Origin: Craspedostauros australis
Taxonomy: Eukaryota > Bacillariophyta > Bacillariophyceae > Mastogloiales > Achnanthaceae
Length of the DNA stretch: 64,000 bases
Direction: 5' to 3'
Assembly (NCBI GenBank): GCA_026770025.1
Contig: JAMXDE010000041.1
Coordinates: 434,001 to 498,000, forward strand
The position numbers were made by a program, and so were the translations under genes. Positions 34,292 through 44,113 of this stretch are shown here, piece after piece. Numbering within the stretch: the first letter of the stretch is position 1; each line of letters starts with the position of its first letter. Under the pieces are notes generated by a model that was not told the DNA's origin, ran no database searches, and was given only the letters and a program-made list of their open reading frames with translations.

Positions 34292-37200
34292 ATGCCACAA
34301 TCCACCACCACCATAGACTGCACCTCCATAGACTGTACTGCCATGAGGAGCTCCACCATGAGGAGCAACACCAACACCACCACAGATGCCGTCGCGATCA
34401 CTTCCGAAAGCATAATCCAACGCCAAATGAGGACCAGAAGCAGAAGCAGAAGCAGCAGCGCAGAGTCCTTGGAGAGCATGGAAATGACACTAGCGACCGC
34501 ACCGGCATCCAGCATGCATACTCCGCAGACGCCCACGACGCCAAGGACGACGATGCCTGCCACTAGCGCCAAGATTGCCCTGCTGCAGTCCTCCTTCAGC
34601 AACATCCTGTCGCCTTCGTCGCCGCGCCGCAGCTCGAGACGGCCAGCCGAGGATCACGCCGCCGCGCTGCACGTCAGCATCCAGGATCGGTCGCACGTCT
34701 CGGCGCTGCTGCATCCCACGCCCAGCGGGCCGCGAAAGCTGCTGCGGATGCCGTCGACAACGCCGAAACGAAGATCGGACAACAGCGACATCTCGCGCTA
34801 CTCGCTGCTCGTCGGACGCGACGCAGAGCTGCAAACGATGCGCGGCAGCTTCCGCAAGATCATCAAGGGCGGCAGCTCGCTGGTCATCGTGCGCGGCAAG
34901 GCAGGCACGGGCAAGACCACCTTCGTCCACACGGCGCACAAGCACGGCGTCTTTCATCTGCATGGCATCACTGCCGAGTTCGTCTGCGCCACGTGCATCG
35001 CCAAGGCCGAGCCCTATTCTGGCTTGGTCGACGCCATCTCGTCGCTGATGCGTCGGCTCTATGAACGGGATCGTTGTGTCGACAAGCTTCGGACGTTCCT
35101 GCGTTCGGTGAAGGAGGACGTCACGATTCTGCGGGCCTTTCTTCCGATTCTGTTTGAGTTGGCGGATTACGATAACGACAACGACAACGATGACGAGAAC
35201 TGCGACGCCAGTTGTGCTGGTGGCGCCGGCACATCAACAGGTCCGACTCAGGGCTGCAAACCGCCGACGAGGACCGAGCTGGACGAAGAGCGCTTCTCCA
35301 GCATCAACCACAGCATCAGCTTCGAAAGGCTCAAGCTCGCGACTCTCAAGGTCCTCGCCTTTGCCTGCGAACCGACGAAGCCCGTCGTCATCTATCTCGA
35401 TGATGCCCAGTGCATGGATCAACCCAGCGTGGACCTCATCAAGGCGGTGGTGAACAGTGCGACCACGTCCTTCGCGAACAGTCCGCAACGTCACAAGCGA
35501 GACTTCATCTCCGTCAACGGTCTCTTGCTTGTCATGTCCTTCCGGGACCCTGCGTCAGTGGATAGCATTGCTCCAACAGATCACCCCTTCGCGGAGGTTG
35601 CCGAACGGCTCGAAAGCGCCACTCTGGAGATGACCAATCTCCGTGAGGACGACGTCAACCAGCTCTTTTCAGGACTGGTGCAGAAGACTCCGTCGCATAC
35701 GCTCGCCATCTCGAAGGTCATACACGCCAAGACGGTGGGGAATCCATTCGATATCTCCATCTACCTCCAGCTCCTGCAGGAACAGCGGTTCGTGTACTTC
35801 GACTCGGTCCATGACGCCACATGGAAGTGGCTCTCACCGCAGGAGATCGATGCTGCGACACCGATCGTCTCGGACGAGCTGGCGGATCAGATGCGCAAGA
35901 CCACCTTCCGCAACGTCTCACTGGAGACGCAGGCGGTCGTGTTGGTTGCATCGTGCCTTGGCAGCGAGGTGCCATCCTTCGTCCTGCGGGAGTTCTTTGC
36001 GGACGCCCAGATCATCGACGAACTTCAATTGCCTGCGTTGCAGCTGGATGAGGCTCTGTCGAACGCCATCGGCGCGGGCATCCTGCGCCATCCAGCCATC
36101 GGCGACCAATCGGAACCCAGACGGCAACGATCGCAGTACTACACCTGGTCGCACGACAAATTCCGCACCACCGCCTACGATTGCATTCTGCCAGCCATCG
36201 ACCGGTGCCAGCTGCACATGCGACTCGGCATGCTGATGTGGCTCATTTCCACCCAGCATGGAGACACGGAGTGGTTGATCTACCTGGCGGCCTCGCAAAT
36301 GAACGCGGTGCGATCACCATCCGCCTGCCCCCACACGAACGCCTTGGTGCCAAAGAACTTTCTGGGCCAGCTCAATCTGCGTGCTGCCAACCTCAGCATC
36401 TCCAAGTCTGCCTTCTATCCTGCAACGGAGCTGCTTCGCGTGGGCATATCGAAGACGGAGGGGCCTGGATCGTGGAAGGATCCGGCGCAAGCCGGGCTGC
36501 TGCTGGAGCTCTACTCGACGTTGGCCGAAACGGAACACTACCTCGGCCATTACGAGAAGAGCCAGGCTGCGATTAATGTGGTGATGCGGCACGCCAGGAC
36601 CAGAGACGACACGTACCGCGCCGAATTGCTCAAGGCGCAGGCGGCGGCCACGGGACACAAGAGAGATTTCATCCAATCCCAAGAATGCTACGTCACCATG
36701 CTCGCCAAGTACAGAATCAAGCTGCAACGGCAACCGGGAAGGCTGTCGCGTTTCTTCGCCCAGCGCAAGGTGCAAAAGCTGTGCCAAGGAAAAACGTGGA
36801 AGGACGTCACTTCAGTATCGACCATGATGTCAGATACATTGGCGTGGAAGACGTGTAAGCTGCTGTCCAACCTCATTTTCGCGTGCATGCCAGGCATGAA
36901 TTGGAAGCTGGCACATCTATGCTGCTCCCATATCCTTGCCCTCACCTTTCGGCACGGTCTCAGTGAGTTCACCGTCATGGCCGTGATGTTCCCTGCCATC
37001 CGATTGAGAGCGAAGAAAGTGTCCGCCGAAGCCAAGCAACGGATCGGCTTGGCCATCGACATTTCGAAGCAGCTCAAGACGACGCCCGACCTCTGCCGCA
37101 TCATCGCCCTGATCCATGGTGCGCTTTTCCATTGGCATCACTCCTTCCACGAAAGCCTGGATCCGTTGTCGCGGGGATACAGCGTGCTGCTGTCCATCGG

Positions 37201-38266
37201 AGACACGGAGAAGGCATTCATTACGGCCATGGTCTACTGCTTCTCGTACATGAACCTGGGGCTGTGTCTGGCACCGCTGGAGTCCGACGCTGGGAACTAC
37301 CACAAAGCATCCGTCCAGTTCTCCCTGCCCATGTCCATGCAGGTCCTGTTTTCCATGTTCCGTCAAGCCATCTCCAACCTCCAAGGCGAGAGCTTCAACA
37401 TGACGCAGCATCCCGCGGCGCTCAACGGTGATATGATGAAGGAGCGTGAAGTCCTGGATGCTATGAAGGGATCCAGTCAGCATCGCTCAACCTTGCGCGA
37501 CATCTGCGCATTCCGGCTCATGCTGGCGTCCGTCTTCAACGACCGCAAGGCCATGGAATTCAACCTCGATGAAAGCCTGGATATTCCATTCCACGAACCC
37601 ATGATATCTCGCGTCCACTTTCGCTCCACGTTCACTGCGATCGCGTGCCTCCTGTTGGCGCATGATAGTTCCTACAACCTGTCGCTGATCAAACGCAGGC
37701 GATACCTTCAAACGGGACGCAAGATCGTCCAGACCTTCCAGGACAGCGTGAAGGACGGATCGGTGAACGGCTTCTCGGTCCTGATTCTGCTGAAAGCCAT
37801 CGATGGTCGCACGGAGAGTCTATATCAGAAGGCCATCATCGCGGCTGGGCGCAGCGGGTTGCTGCATCTCGAAGCCATAGCCAATGAACAGTTGGCGATA
37901 TTACTGATGACATCTTCATCGGCGTCCACGGCGTACGAAACTGACGCAGAGCACGAGGCGGCCATCGAGAGGTACAAACAGAGGGCGCTGAGGCTGTATG
38001 CTGATTGGGGGGCCCACGGGAAGGTGGCGCAGCTTCGGTCTTCCGATCGCACGTTGGGGATGGAATCCACGCATCGTGCCCAGAAGGCAAGGGCGTTGAA
38101 GGCCAGAACACGCTTCGATGAAGGATCCAGCACTGCGATGATGCGGAAGATCAATTTGGGCGTTGAGATGTCAACTTCGGTGCTTGAGGACGTTGATGCG
38201 ACCGATGACGACGAAGAGACGGTGTCTCGCGAATCCAGATCTGTGCCGGTCCGTGGGTTGGCGTAG
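34292..38266 (+). CDS. Large AAA/STAND-type ATPase (1324 aa)
   Basis: A single long exon starts at the first in-frame ATG 34292. After about 170 residues of Ser/Arg-rich disordered sequence comes an NTPase: 'LLVGRDAELQTMRGSF', Walker A 'GKAGTGKTT' near residue 205 and Walker B 'VVIYLDDAQ' near 369, then a sensor-like 'LLLVMSFRDP'. A winged-helix-like region and 'WSHDKFRTTAYDCI' follow. The remaining 700 residues look like helical repeats (TPR-like pairs such as 'AETEHYLGHYEKSQAAI'). This is the layout of AAA_16/Orc1-like signalling ATPases that act as regulated scaffolds (MalT/TutC-like) and are numerous in diatoms. No kinase, cyclase or response-regulator domain is attached here, though such domains often accompany it. 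It is probably cytosolic. The target is unknown. Confidence 0.88.
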   Translation: MPQSTTTIDCTSIDCTAMRSSTMRSNTNTTTDAVAITSESIIQRQMRTRSRSRSSSAESLESMEMTLATAPASSMHTPQTPTTPRTTMPATSAKIALLQSSFSNILSPSSPRRSSRRPAEDHAAALHVSIQDRSHVSALLHPTPSGPRKLLRMPSTTPKRRSDNSDISRYSLLVGRDAELQTMRGSFRKIIKGGSSLVIVRGKAGTGKTTFVHTAHKHGVFHLHGITAEFVCATCIAKAEPYSGLVDAISSLMRRLYERDRCVDKLRTFLRSVKEDVTILRAFLPILFELADYDNDNDNDDENCDASCAGGAGTSTGPTQGCKPPTRTELDEERFSSINHSISFERLKLATLKVLAFACEPTKPVVIYLDDAQCMDQPSVDLIKAVVNSATTSFANSPQRHKRDFISVNGLLLVMSFRDPASVDSIAPTDHPFAEVAERLESATLEMTNLREDDVNQLFSGLVQKTPSHTLAISKVIHAKTVGNPFDISIYLQLLQEQRFVYFDSVHDATWKWLSPQEIDAATPIVSDELADQMRKTTFRNVSLETQAVVLVASCLGSEVPSFVLREFFADAQIIDELQLPALQLDEALSNAIGAGILRHPAIGDQSEPRRQRSQYYTWSHDKFRTTAYDCILPAIDRCQLHMRLGMLMWLISTQHGDTEWLIYLAASQMNAVRSPSACPHTNALVPKNFLGQLNLRAANLSISKSAFYPATELLRVGISKTEGPGSWKDPAQAGLLLELYSTLAETEHYLGHYEKSQAAINVVMRHARTRDDTYRAELLKAQAAATGHKRDFIQSQECYVTMLAKYRIKLQRQPGRLSRFFAQRKVQKLCQGKTWKDVTSVSTMMSDTLAWKTCKLLSNLIFACMPGMNWKLAHLCCSHILALTFRHGLSEFTVMAVMFPAIRLRAKKVSAEAKQRIGLAIDISKQLKTTPDLCRIIALIHGALFHWHHSFHESLDPLSRGYSVLLSIGDTEKAFITAMVYCFSYMNLGLCLAPLESDAGNYHKASVQFSLPMSMQVLFSMFRQAISNLQGESFNMTQHPAALNGDMMKEREVLDAMKGSSQHRSTLRDICAFRLMLASVFNDRKAMEFNLDESLDIPFHEPMISRVHFRSTFTAIACLLLAHDSSYNLSLIKRRRYLQTGRKIVQTFQDSVKDGSVNGFSVLILLKAIDGRTESLYQKAIIAAGRSGLLHLEAIANEQLAILLMTSSSASTAYETDAEHEAAIERYKQRALRLYADWGAHGKVAQLRSSDRTLGMESTHRAQKARALKARTRFDEGSSTAMMRKINLGVEMSTSVLEDVDATDDDEETVSRESRSVPVRGLA

Positions 38267-38520
38267 GTACTTGCATCGAAAACAAAGGGGAATTGCGTCT
38301 GCAATGTACATGAATTGGAGTTGATTACTCTGCTCCAGTCTGCATGCTTCAGCAATCGTCGGCAGAGCATTGCCCATGGAACACTCGCTCATTTTGGCAA
38401 CAGATAGAACAGCATATGAACAACTCTTCCGTGTGTCAGTATCAATCAGACGATGGCTGAATTGAGTCGAGTTCAAACATCTCCGAGCTGCCAGTGCCTT
38501 GTCGCACAAATCCATGACGT

Positions 38521-38660
38521 GATCGATGTCGTTGGGGCGAGATTTGGGAACGTACGTGCATGCAACTGAGGTCCCATCCATCGAGGCTATGTCCAAGACG
38601 TATCTGGTGTTGATGTGGTGATGCTTCCACATGAAAAGGTTGTTTGTTAAGTCGCAACGG
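38521..38660 (+). pseudogene. Glycosyltransferase 3'-end remnant
   Basis: The sequence matches the last 45 codons of the glycosyltransferase locus (43754-43892) with the shared phrases 'gcgagatttgggaac', 'gaggctatgtccaagacgta' and 'cttccacatgaa'. The coding frame is broken by substitutions, including a TGA at 'atgtggtgatgc', and no upstream part exists between the ATPase gene and this point. It is a truncated duplicate and cannot encode an enzyme. Confidence 0.8.
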
Positions 38661-38868
38661 TTCTATTGGCCAACTGGATTGATTAGTTGATCGGCTGATC
38701 GGCTGATCGATTGGAAACTGGCACTTGACCGTACCGTCAGTTGATGGCCATGAAGACATCTCTATGGCATTATACATATTCAACAATAAAACTGTGAAAC
38801 ACAGAGTACTTGTAGGATTTCTCATCGGTATTAGGTATATTCATCATCAATGAGTCTGTGTTATGCAC

Positions 38869-40317
38869 CTACGCCTCATGCTCCTGTTGCCAAGTCGCAA
38901 GGAAATCAGCAATCTCAGTGTGCCCAAGACGTACAGCAAAACGAGCAGGTGTGCAGTTGCGGCATAGCACATTGATGTCAGCATTGCTGGACTCGACCAG
39001 ATACTTGACAACATTCAAGTGACCACGGACACATGCAGCATGAAGTGGGGTGAGGCCTTCGTTGTTCTGGGCGTTGACATCGGCGTTGGAAGACTCCAGT
39101 AGATACTTCACAACATTCATGTGACCGGCGCAACATGCAACATGAAGTGGGGTGACGCCGATGGTAGTTTGTGCGTTGACATCGGCGCTGGAAGATTCCA
39201 GTAGGTGCTTGACAACATTCAAGTGACCATTTTGACATACAATATGAAGTGGGGTGAAGCCGTCACTGTTTTGTGCGCTGACATTGGTGTTGGAAGATTC
39301 CAACAAGTATCTGACAACGTTCGAATGGCCGAATGCGCAGGCATTAACAAGCGGAGTGGCACCACGAGCGTCTTGGGCGTTGACATCAGCATTGCATGAA
39401 TCCACCAAATACTTCACAACCTCCAATTGGTCACTTCCAGAGTACTCAACACCCAATGAAGCATATTGATCCCACCTCTGCAAGTTGGCGGGAGTGGAGC
39501 GTGACTCGTCCACGCGCTTCATCATTTCCGAAGCGCCACGTTGGCATGCATAATGCAGCAGCGTGAAGCCAGCGCTATCCACGATAGTGACATCGACGTT
39601 GAGCGATTGCACCAGATACTTCATGCAGTCCAAGTGACCTCGCGAGCACGCCCATTGAAGTGGAGTGAGGCCTTGTGTGTCCCGAACATCGATGTCTGCA
39701 TCACATGAGTCCACGAGGTACTTCGCACAATCCATATGGCCGTAGTAGAAAGCGCACTGGAATGCAGTTGCGCCACGGTGACCAGGGATGGATATGTCAG
39801 CGTTACATGCTTCCACCAGGTACTTCACGCAATCCAGGTGGCCATTCCAGCATGCTAACACAAGCGGGGTGCTGCCATTGTTGGATTGGATGTTGATATC
39901 GGACTGGCTTGATTGCAACAGATACTTCACACAAGCCAAGTGGCCTTTGATGCATGCTCGATGCAGGAGAGTATTGCCGTCGTCATCCTTGATGTTACCG
40001 TGATCGTCTCTTGGGTCGTTGTTCTTCCACTCCTTCAACACCGTCAGGTTACCGTCCGTGGCAGCGCGAAGGAGTTTGTCTTTCGTGATGTTGGACATGT
40101 CGGCGTCATGATTGTTGGCTGTGACGTGTGGTGTGTTGGTATTGTGTGAGTGATGTCCGAACGCCGAAGAAAACCGCGACAGTACATTGCGGATGCATGA
40201 AGAATAGAAAGACATCGTGTGGACGTGACGAGATGATGTGCGTTGTCGCTGATGTGATATGAGAGGAATGGAGTGTGTATGCGATAGAAGTTTGATTTGT
40301 GCAGAGGATTCATTCAT
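38869..40317 (-). CDS. Ankyrin-repeat protein, copy 1 (482 aa)
   Basis: A single exon encodes 482 residues from ATG 40317. An internal ATG at 40215 ('MSFYSSC') is an equally good start, because the first 34 residues look like translated leader. From about residue 110 there are about ten ankyrin repeats of roughly 34 residues, such as 'GLTPLHAACVRGHLNVVKYL', each with the D-V-N hairpin. Between repeats five and six lies a non-ankyrin insert with 'NLQRWDQYASLGVEYS'. There is no signal peptide or membrane segment. Ankyrin stacks bind proteins; the partner is unknown. A paralogue with two extra repeats lies at 44114-45766. Confidence 0.92.
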   Translation of the reverse strand: MNESSAQIKLLSHTHSIPLISHQRQRTSSRHVHTMSFYSSCIRNVLSRFSSAFGHHSHNTNTPHVTANNHDADMSNITKDKLLRAATDGNLTVLKEWKNNDPRDDHGNIKDDDGNTLLHRACIKGHLACVKYLLQSSQSDINIQSNNGSTPLVLACWNGHLDCVKYLVEACNADISIPGHRGATAFQCAFYYGHMDCAKYLVDSCDADIDVRDTQGLTPLQWACSRGHLDCMKYLVQSLNVDVTIVDSAGFTLLHYACQRGASEMMKRVDESRSTPANLQRWDQYASLGVEYSGSDQLEVVKYLVDSCNADVNAQDARGATPLVNACAFGHSNVVRYLLESSNTNVSAQNSDGFTPLHIVCQNGHLNVVKHLLESSSADVNAQTTIGVTPLHVACCAGHMNVVKYLLESSNADVNAQNNEGLTPLHAACVRGHLNVVKYLVESSNADINVLCRNCTPARFAVRLGHTEIADFLATWQQEHEA

Positions 40318-41542
40318 TTTATGAACACGGCTTCGAAGAGATTGTTGGATGGAGCTGCCAGAATACGCCTTTCCCTCATGATCTCATGTTCCGTCTCGTC
40401 ATGCACCGTGTTGTCCTGCCCTGTTTCGTTTCGTTTCGTTTCGTTTTCGTCGTGTTCTGCCGTGTTTCGTCTCGTCACATCTCGCCTCGCCTTGCATTGC
40501 AACGAAGATGAGCGGAGATGTGCTATGATGCTTTGCGCTGTTTCGTTTTTGCAGCTCGTTGGCCTTGGTTTGGTAATGGCAGCATCGGTAGCGTGGCACA
40601 GCGTGGGTTGTTGTCAATGTTCACGATGCTCGTACATCACACGAAAGGTGCCGACTGGCTTTTCACGATCGATGATTCTCAAGGTGAGTCTCCACGTATT
40701 GGCCGTTGAGCTTGTGACACCAACATCGTGTCGTCCGCGATCATTCATTGACGAGGAGAACGATGATGGCGACAGCATTGCTGGTGATGACACCAACGAC
40801 GATGATACTCCATCCATCGTTGCTCGAAGCACATGGAGTGTGCACTCGCGGAGTACTTCCGGTCGGACTGTCATGTTGTGGAGCAACTCGCACGATCATA
40901 CGATCATACCATACTTTACTTGTAGCGTGTGCATTTCGTGGAGGGGTCGTGTTTCATCAACACATCACCACATGGAGGAGACGGAGAACGCAAGATCTTT
41001 GGATTTTGGTGAGAGAGAAGCGGTGGCCATCAAATGGTCTGAGAACCAATGCTCTCCTTTGCTTTCTTGTTGGATCATCGAGCGGTCGCTGTCTGGGTGA
41101 GTCTTCGCGTTTGGTGCCACAGAGATGAACACGAATGCGAAACAGAAATCTAACCAACCTCTCTCACTCGCTCGAGTCTGGAACCCGAACACTCAGATAC
41201 CAATCGTCGACCAAACCGATCAACCGACAAAAAGATAAAATCGACTAGTACGAATAAAGAAAACATCACAAATCAAATCAAATCAAACAGACAAAATGGA
41301 AATGAGAACTTGGTGTGTTGTTCATGATCTTGCGAACGTGAGAAAGGTGAAGGATCTCCACAACACGCCTCGTCCTTTGTGTCCATCCACAACCTGCGAT
41401 GATGGACTCTCCCAAATGACCATGGGCACAGCAGAACGCTCTGCTTTCTGCCGCAACTGCTGACGCACATGGCACGAAGACTGCTCAACATACATGTGAT
41501 ACCACACACGCACACCACAGTGCACCACACGAGATTGGAACG
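40318..41542. other. Spacer between ankyrin copy 1 and the glycosyltransferase
   Basis: The first 650 bases are duplicated after copy 2. They contain (TTTCG)n and the candidate exon at 40555-40683. From about 40966 to 41542 nothing is duplicated and I see no gene beyond the probable leader of the glycosyltransferase. Confidence 0.5.
40555..40683 (+). other. Candidate exon conserved in both duplicates (copy 1)
   Basis: This 129-nt stretch sits between 'tttttgcag' and 'aag|gtgagt', strong acceptor and donor sequences, and is open in at least two frames. The same segment with the same length and borders is present at 46023-46151. No flanking exons could be identified, so it may be part of an untranslated or unrecognised transcript. 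Confidence 0.35.
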
Positions 41543-41823
41543 ATGATGCAATCTCGCAAACAGCCAACGATGGCGACTGCCAATGAGCGCGGCTCTGGTG
41601 TATCGACGGGGAATGCTGCTGCCACAATGTCGTCACAGAACCGACCAACAGGTCGAAGATGTGTGCTGAGGAATGTTGCGCTGATCGCAGCAGGGATTAC
41701 ATGTGCTGCGTCTGTGGGGATGCATCAACCGGGCCTGGCCTCTTTCAACTTGCAACTCGCTTTGAATGGCATTGCGGAAGACGACGCAGCGAACGATCAA
41801 CATCGCATGGGTCAGGAGCAGAT

Positions 41824-41857
<34 letters not shown>

Positions 41858-43892
41858 ATGGACTAACAATAGGTGGATCAGCCGCCACAACAATCGCAGC
41901 CACCCTTGAACACGCTGCCAACCATCACCATATCGCACCATGATGTTGTCTTCGATCGATTGCCGCCACAATCGCACACATTGTGCAGTGCATTCATCAT
42001 GAATGTCACAGGGACGACATGCATGAAGCCACCGTTGCAACGGGCATCAGAGACGCAAGCAGGTCTCAATGTTGTCGTCCTCGTCACTCCCACGCTTCGC
42101 AGTAGCGCGCGTCATGCCACAGCACCACTTGCACTCAGCATGCACAACTTATTCCAATTCGCGAAGGACGGAATACGGCGAGTCGTCTTCGTGATCGCTA
42201 TGGATACGCTGCAATCATCGCCATCAATCACACCACCACAACAGCAACAACACCGAAGCAAGGCCAGGAACACTGTGATGAATTCTTCGATATCCTGCCG
42301 AACCACAACATCGACCACCGCCATGCCTGCATCCAAATACGCATGCATGGAATGCAGAGCAACAACGATGACGATCCATCCATGCTTCTGGAGTGGACGG
42401 CCTTCCATGCAAATCAGTTGGCGAATGATATTCCAAATCTCAGTGACAGCTACTTGGTGCTGCGGGACACCACCATCTTTCTGCGGCCCATCCAGCTCAT
42501 GGCATCGCATCCAAAAGGCAACGATGGATGGATGGTCATGGAAACAAGAGCCGCGAACGGGTTTGTTCAACGAATGAGTACCCAGTCTGTGCCATCCGCG
42601 GCATCGTTGCTATCAATGTACGCCACACATCGTCAAGACAACCACAATCCAGCAGACAACAAAAGCAACAGCATTGGCGGAGAAAGTCCAACGTACGAGT
42701 ACCATGACTGCCGGATGCAAAAGAAAGACTACAGAGCGATAGCGTCAAGGATACACGGCACAGGCGCATCCGACAACATGCCGGCATTCCTGAAATGGAA
42801 AATGGACGCAGTATGTCCGCATCCATCACTGCAACGGATCGGAATCTGGCATGACTTCCACCTACCTCCTTGGGGTGGTGGGAATCAGTTCCTCCTTGCT
42901 CTGCGATACGGTTTGGAGAACATTTGGAATCGGACGGTCATCGCAAAGAGCGATCCCCAAGGCAAGTCGCTCATCAACAACTCAACAGATACCTTGCTTG
43001 CGAATGCCATCACATTCAAAGGCAAGACGACGATACTGGATCGAAAGCTGAACAGCTCCAATCTGGCCTTGGTCCATCGCATCGATGGTCCATACTACGT
43101 TGCGCGCTACTTTCGTCCTCTTGGTGTGGAGGATCCAAAAGTACCCAAGGAAGATCGACGAATTCAGGGCTTCAATCGTAAGTACGCTTGCGCAATTGTG
43201 TTCCAGCCGCAATAGAGCATGGATGCCAATCTGGACATCCAGCTCAAGCTGTGCAATCCAATTGTTGCTCCCAACACTATCAATCCTACCATCTTCCATC
43301 CAACAGCGGCAACCACAGTGAGAGCAACGACAACAACAACAACTACCACAATAGCAACAACGATCCCACCACACGCAAACGCGAACGCATCCGCATCGTC
43401 GCATCATCCCATTCGAACAATCCACGCAAAGGATTCGACACCATGCTGTGGCTGGATCAGAATCTCAATTTCGATACCTACGAATTCGTGTACATGGGTG
43501 GCATCCCAGCCAAAGGATTCGAGCCACGCAACATCCAGCTCCTCAAATCAGGGACCTCGCAAGATCTGGCTGACTTTCTGCGCACTGGCGATCTCTACCT
43601 GGCACCATCACGTGGCGAACCGGCCTCGAATGCTGTGATGGAGGCGCTGGCGTGCGGATTGCCGGTCGTCTACCAAGAGGACAGCAGTCATGGCGACTTG
43701 GTCCGTGATGCGGGGAGGGGGTTCGCCGCAGCAGACGATGGGCTGTTGGCAGCGATCGATGGCGTGGCGCGAGATTTGGGAACATGTGTGCGTGCAATTG
43801 AAGTCCCATCTATTGAGGCTATGTCCAAGACGTATCTGGCGTTGAAGCGGTGGCGCTTCCACATGAAGGGTTGGTGTTTTAAGTCGCAATAG
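41543..43892 (+). pseudogene. Glycosyltransferase (GT4-like) locus, frames disrupted
   Basis: The locus reads as one protein spread over three frames. Frame A (from about 41543) has a type II membrane anchor ('VLRNVALIAAGITCAASVG') and a Gln run from a CAG repeat that ends in TAG at 41855-41857; it resumes until about 42200. Frame B (about 42200-43300) contains 'GIWHDFHLPPWGGGNQFLLA' and 'HRIDGPYYVARYF', with TAG at 43213-43215. Frame C (about 43370-43892) has the GT4 nucleotide-sugar core: 'IVASSHSNNPRKGFD' and 'LYLAPSRGEPASNAVMEALACGLPVV', with the E..ACGLPVV acid motif. Alternatives are sequencing indels, very short introns or true decay. An intact version would be a Golgi or ER glycosyltransferase. 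Confidence 0.7.
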
Positions 43893-43916
43893 TTCTATTG
43901 GCCAGCTGGATCGATT

Positions 43917-43922
43917 GGTTGG

Positions 43923-43957
<35 letters not shown>
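43917..43957. repeat. (GATT)n microsatellite
   Basis: This is a run of about eight GATT units just downstream of the glycosyltransferase stop. The corresponding place in the other duplicate (about 38680-38710) has a few imperfect GATC/GATT units, so the array expanded after duplication. Confidence 0.85.
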
Positions 43958-43959
<2 letters not shown>

Positions 43960-44113
43960 AACTGGCACTTGACCGTACCGTCAGTTGATGGCCATGCAGA
44001 CATCTCTATGGCATTATACATACAGTTGCGACTAAACTGTGAAACACAGAGTACTTGTGGTGCTTCTGATTGGTATTAGGTATATTCATCATCAATGAGT
44101 CTGTGTTATGCAC

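Larger units (their letters stand above)
38521..40965. repeat. Segmental duplication, copy 1
   Basis: This segment pairs with 43754-46463. It contains, in order, the tail of a glycosyltransferase gene, an ankyrin gene on the minus strand, a (TTTCG)n run at about 40425-40445, and a conserved plus-strand candidate exon. Exact edges are by eye. Confidence 0.85.

Noticed and set aside
43178-43206. 29-nt GTAAGT..CCAG intron in the glycosyltransferase
   Set aside because: It would join frames, but it is much shorter than every other intron here (at least 90 nt) and gives a less protein-like reading.
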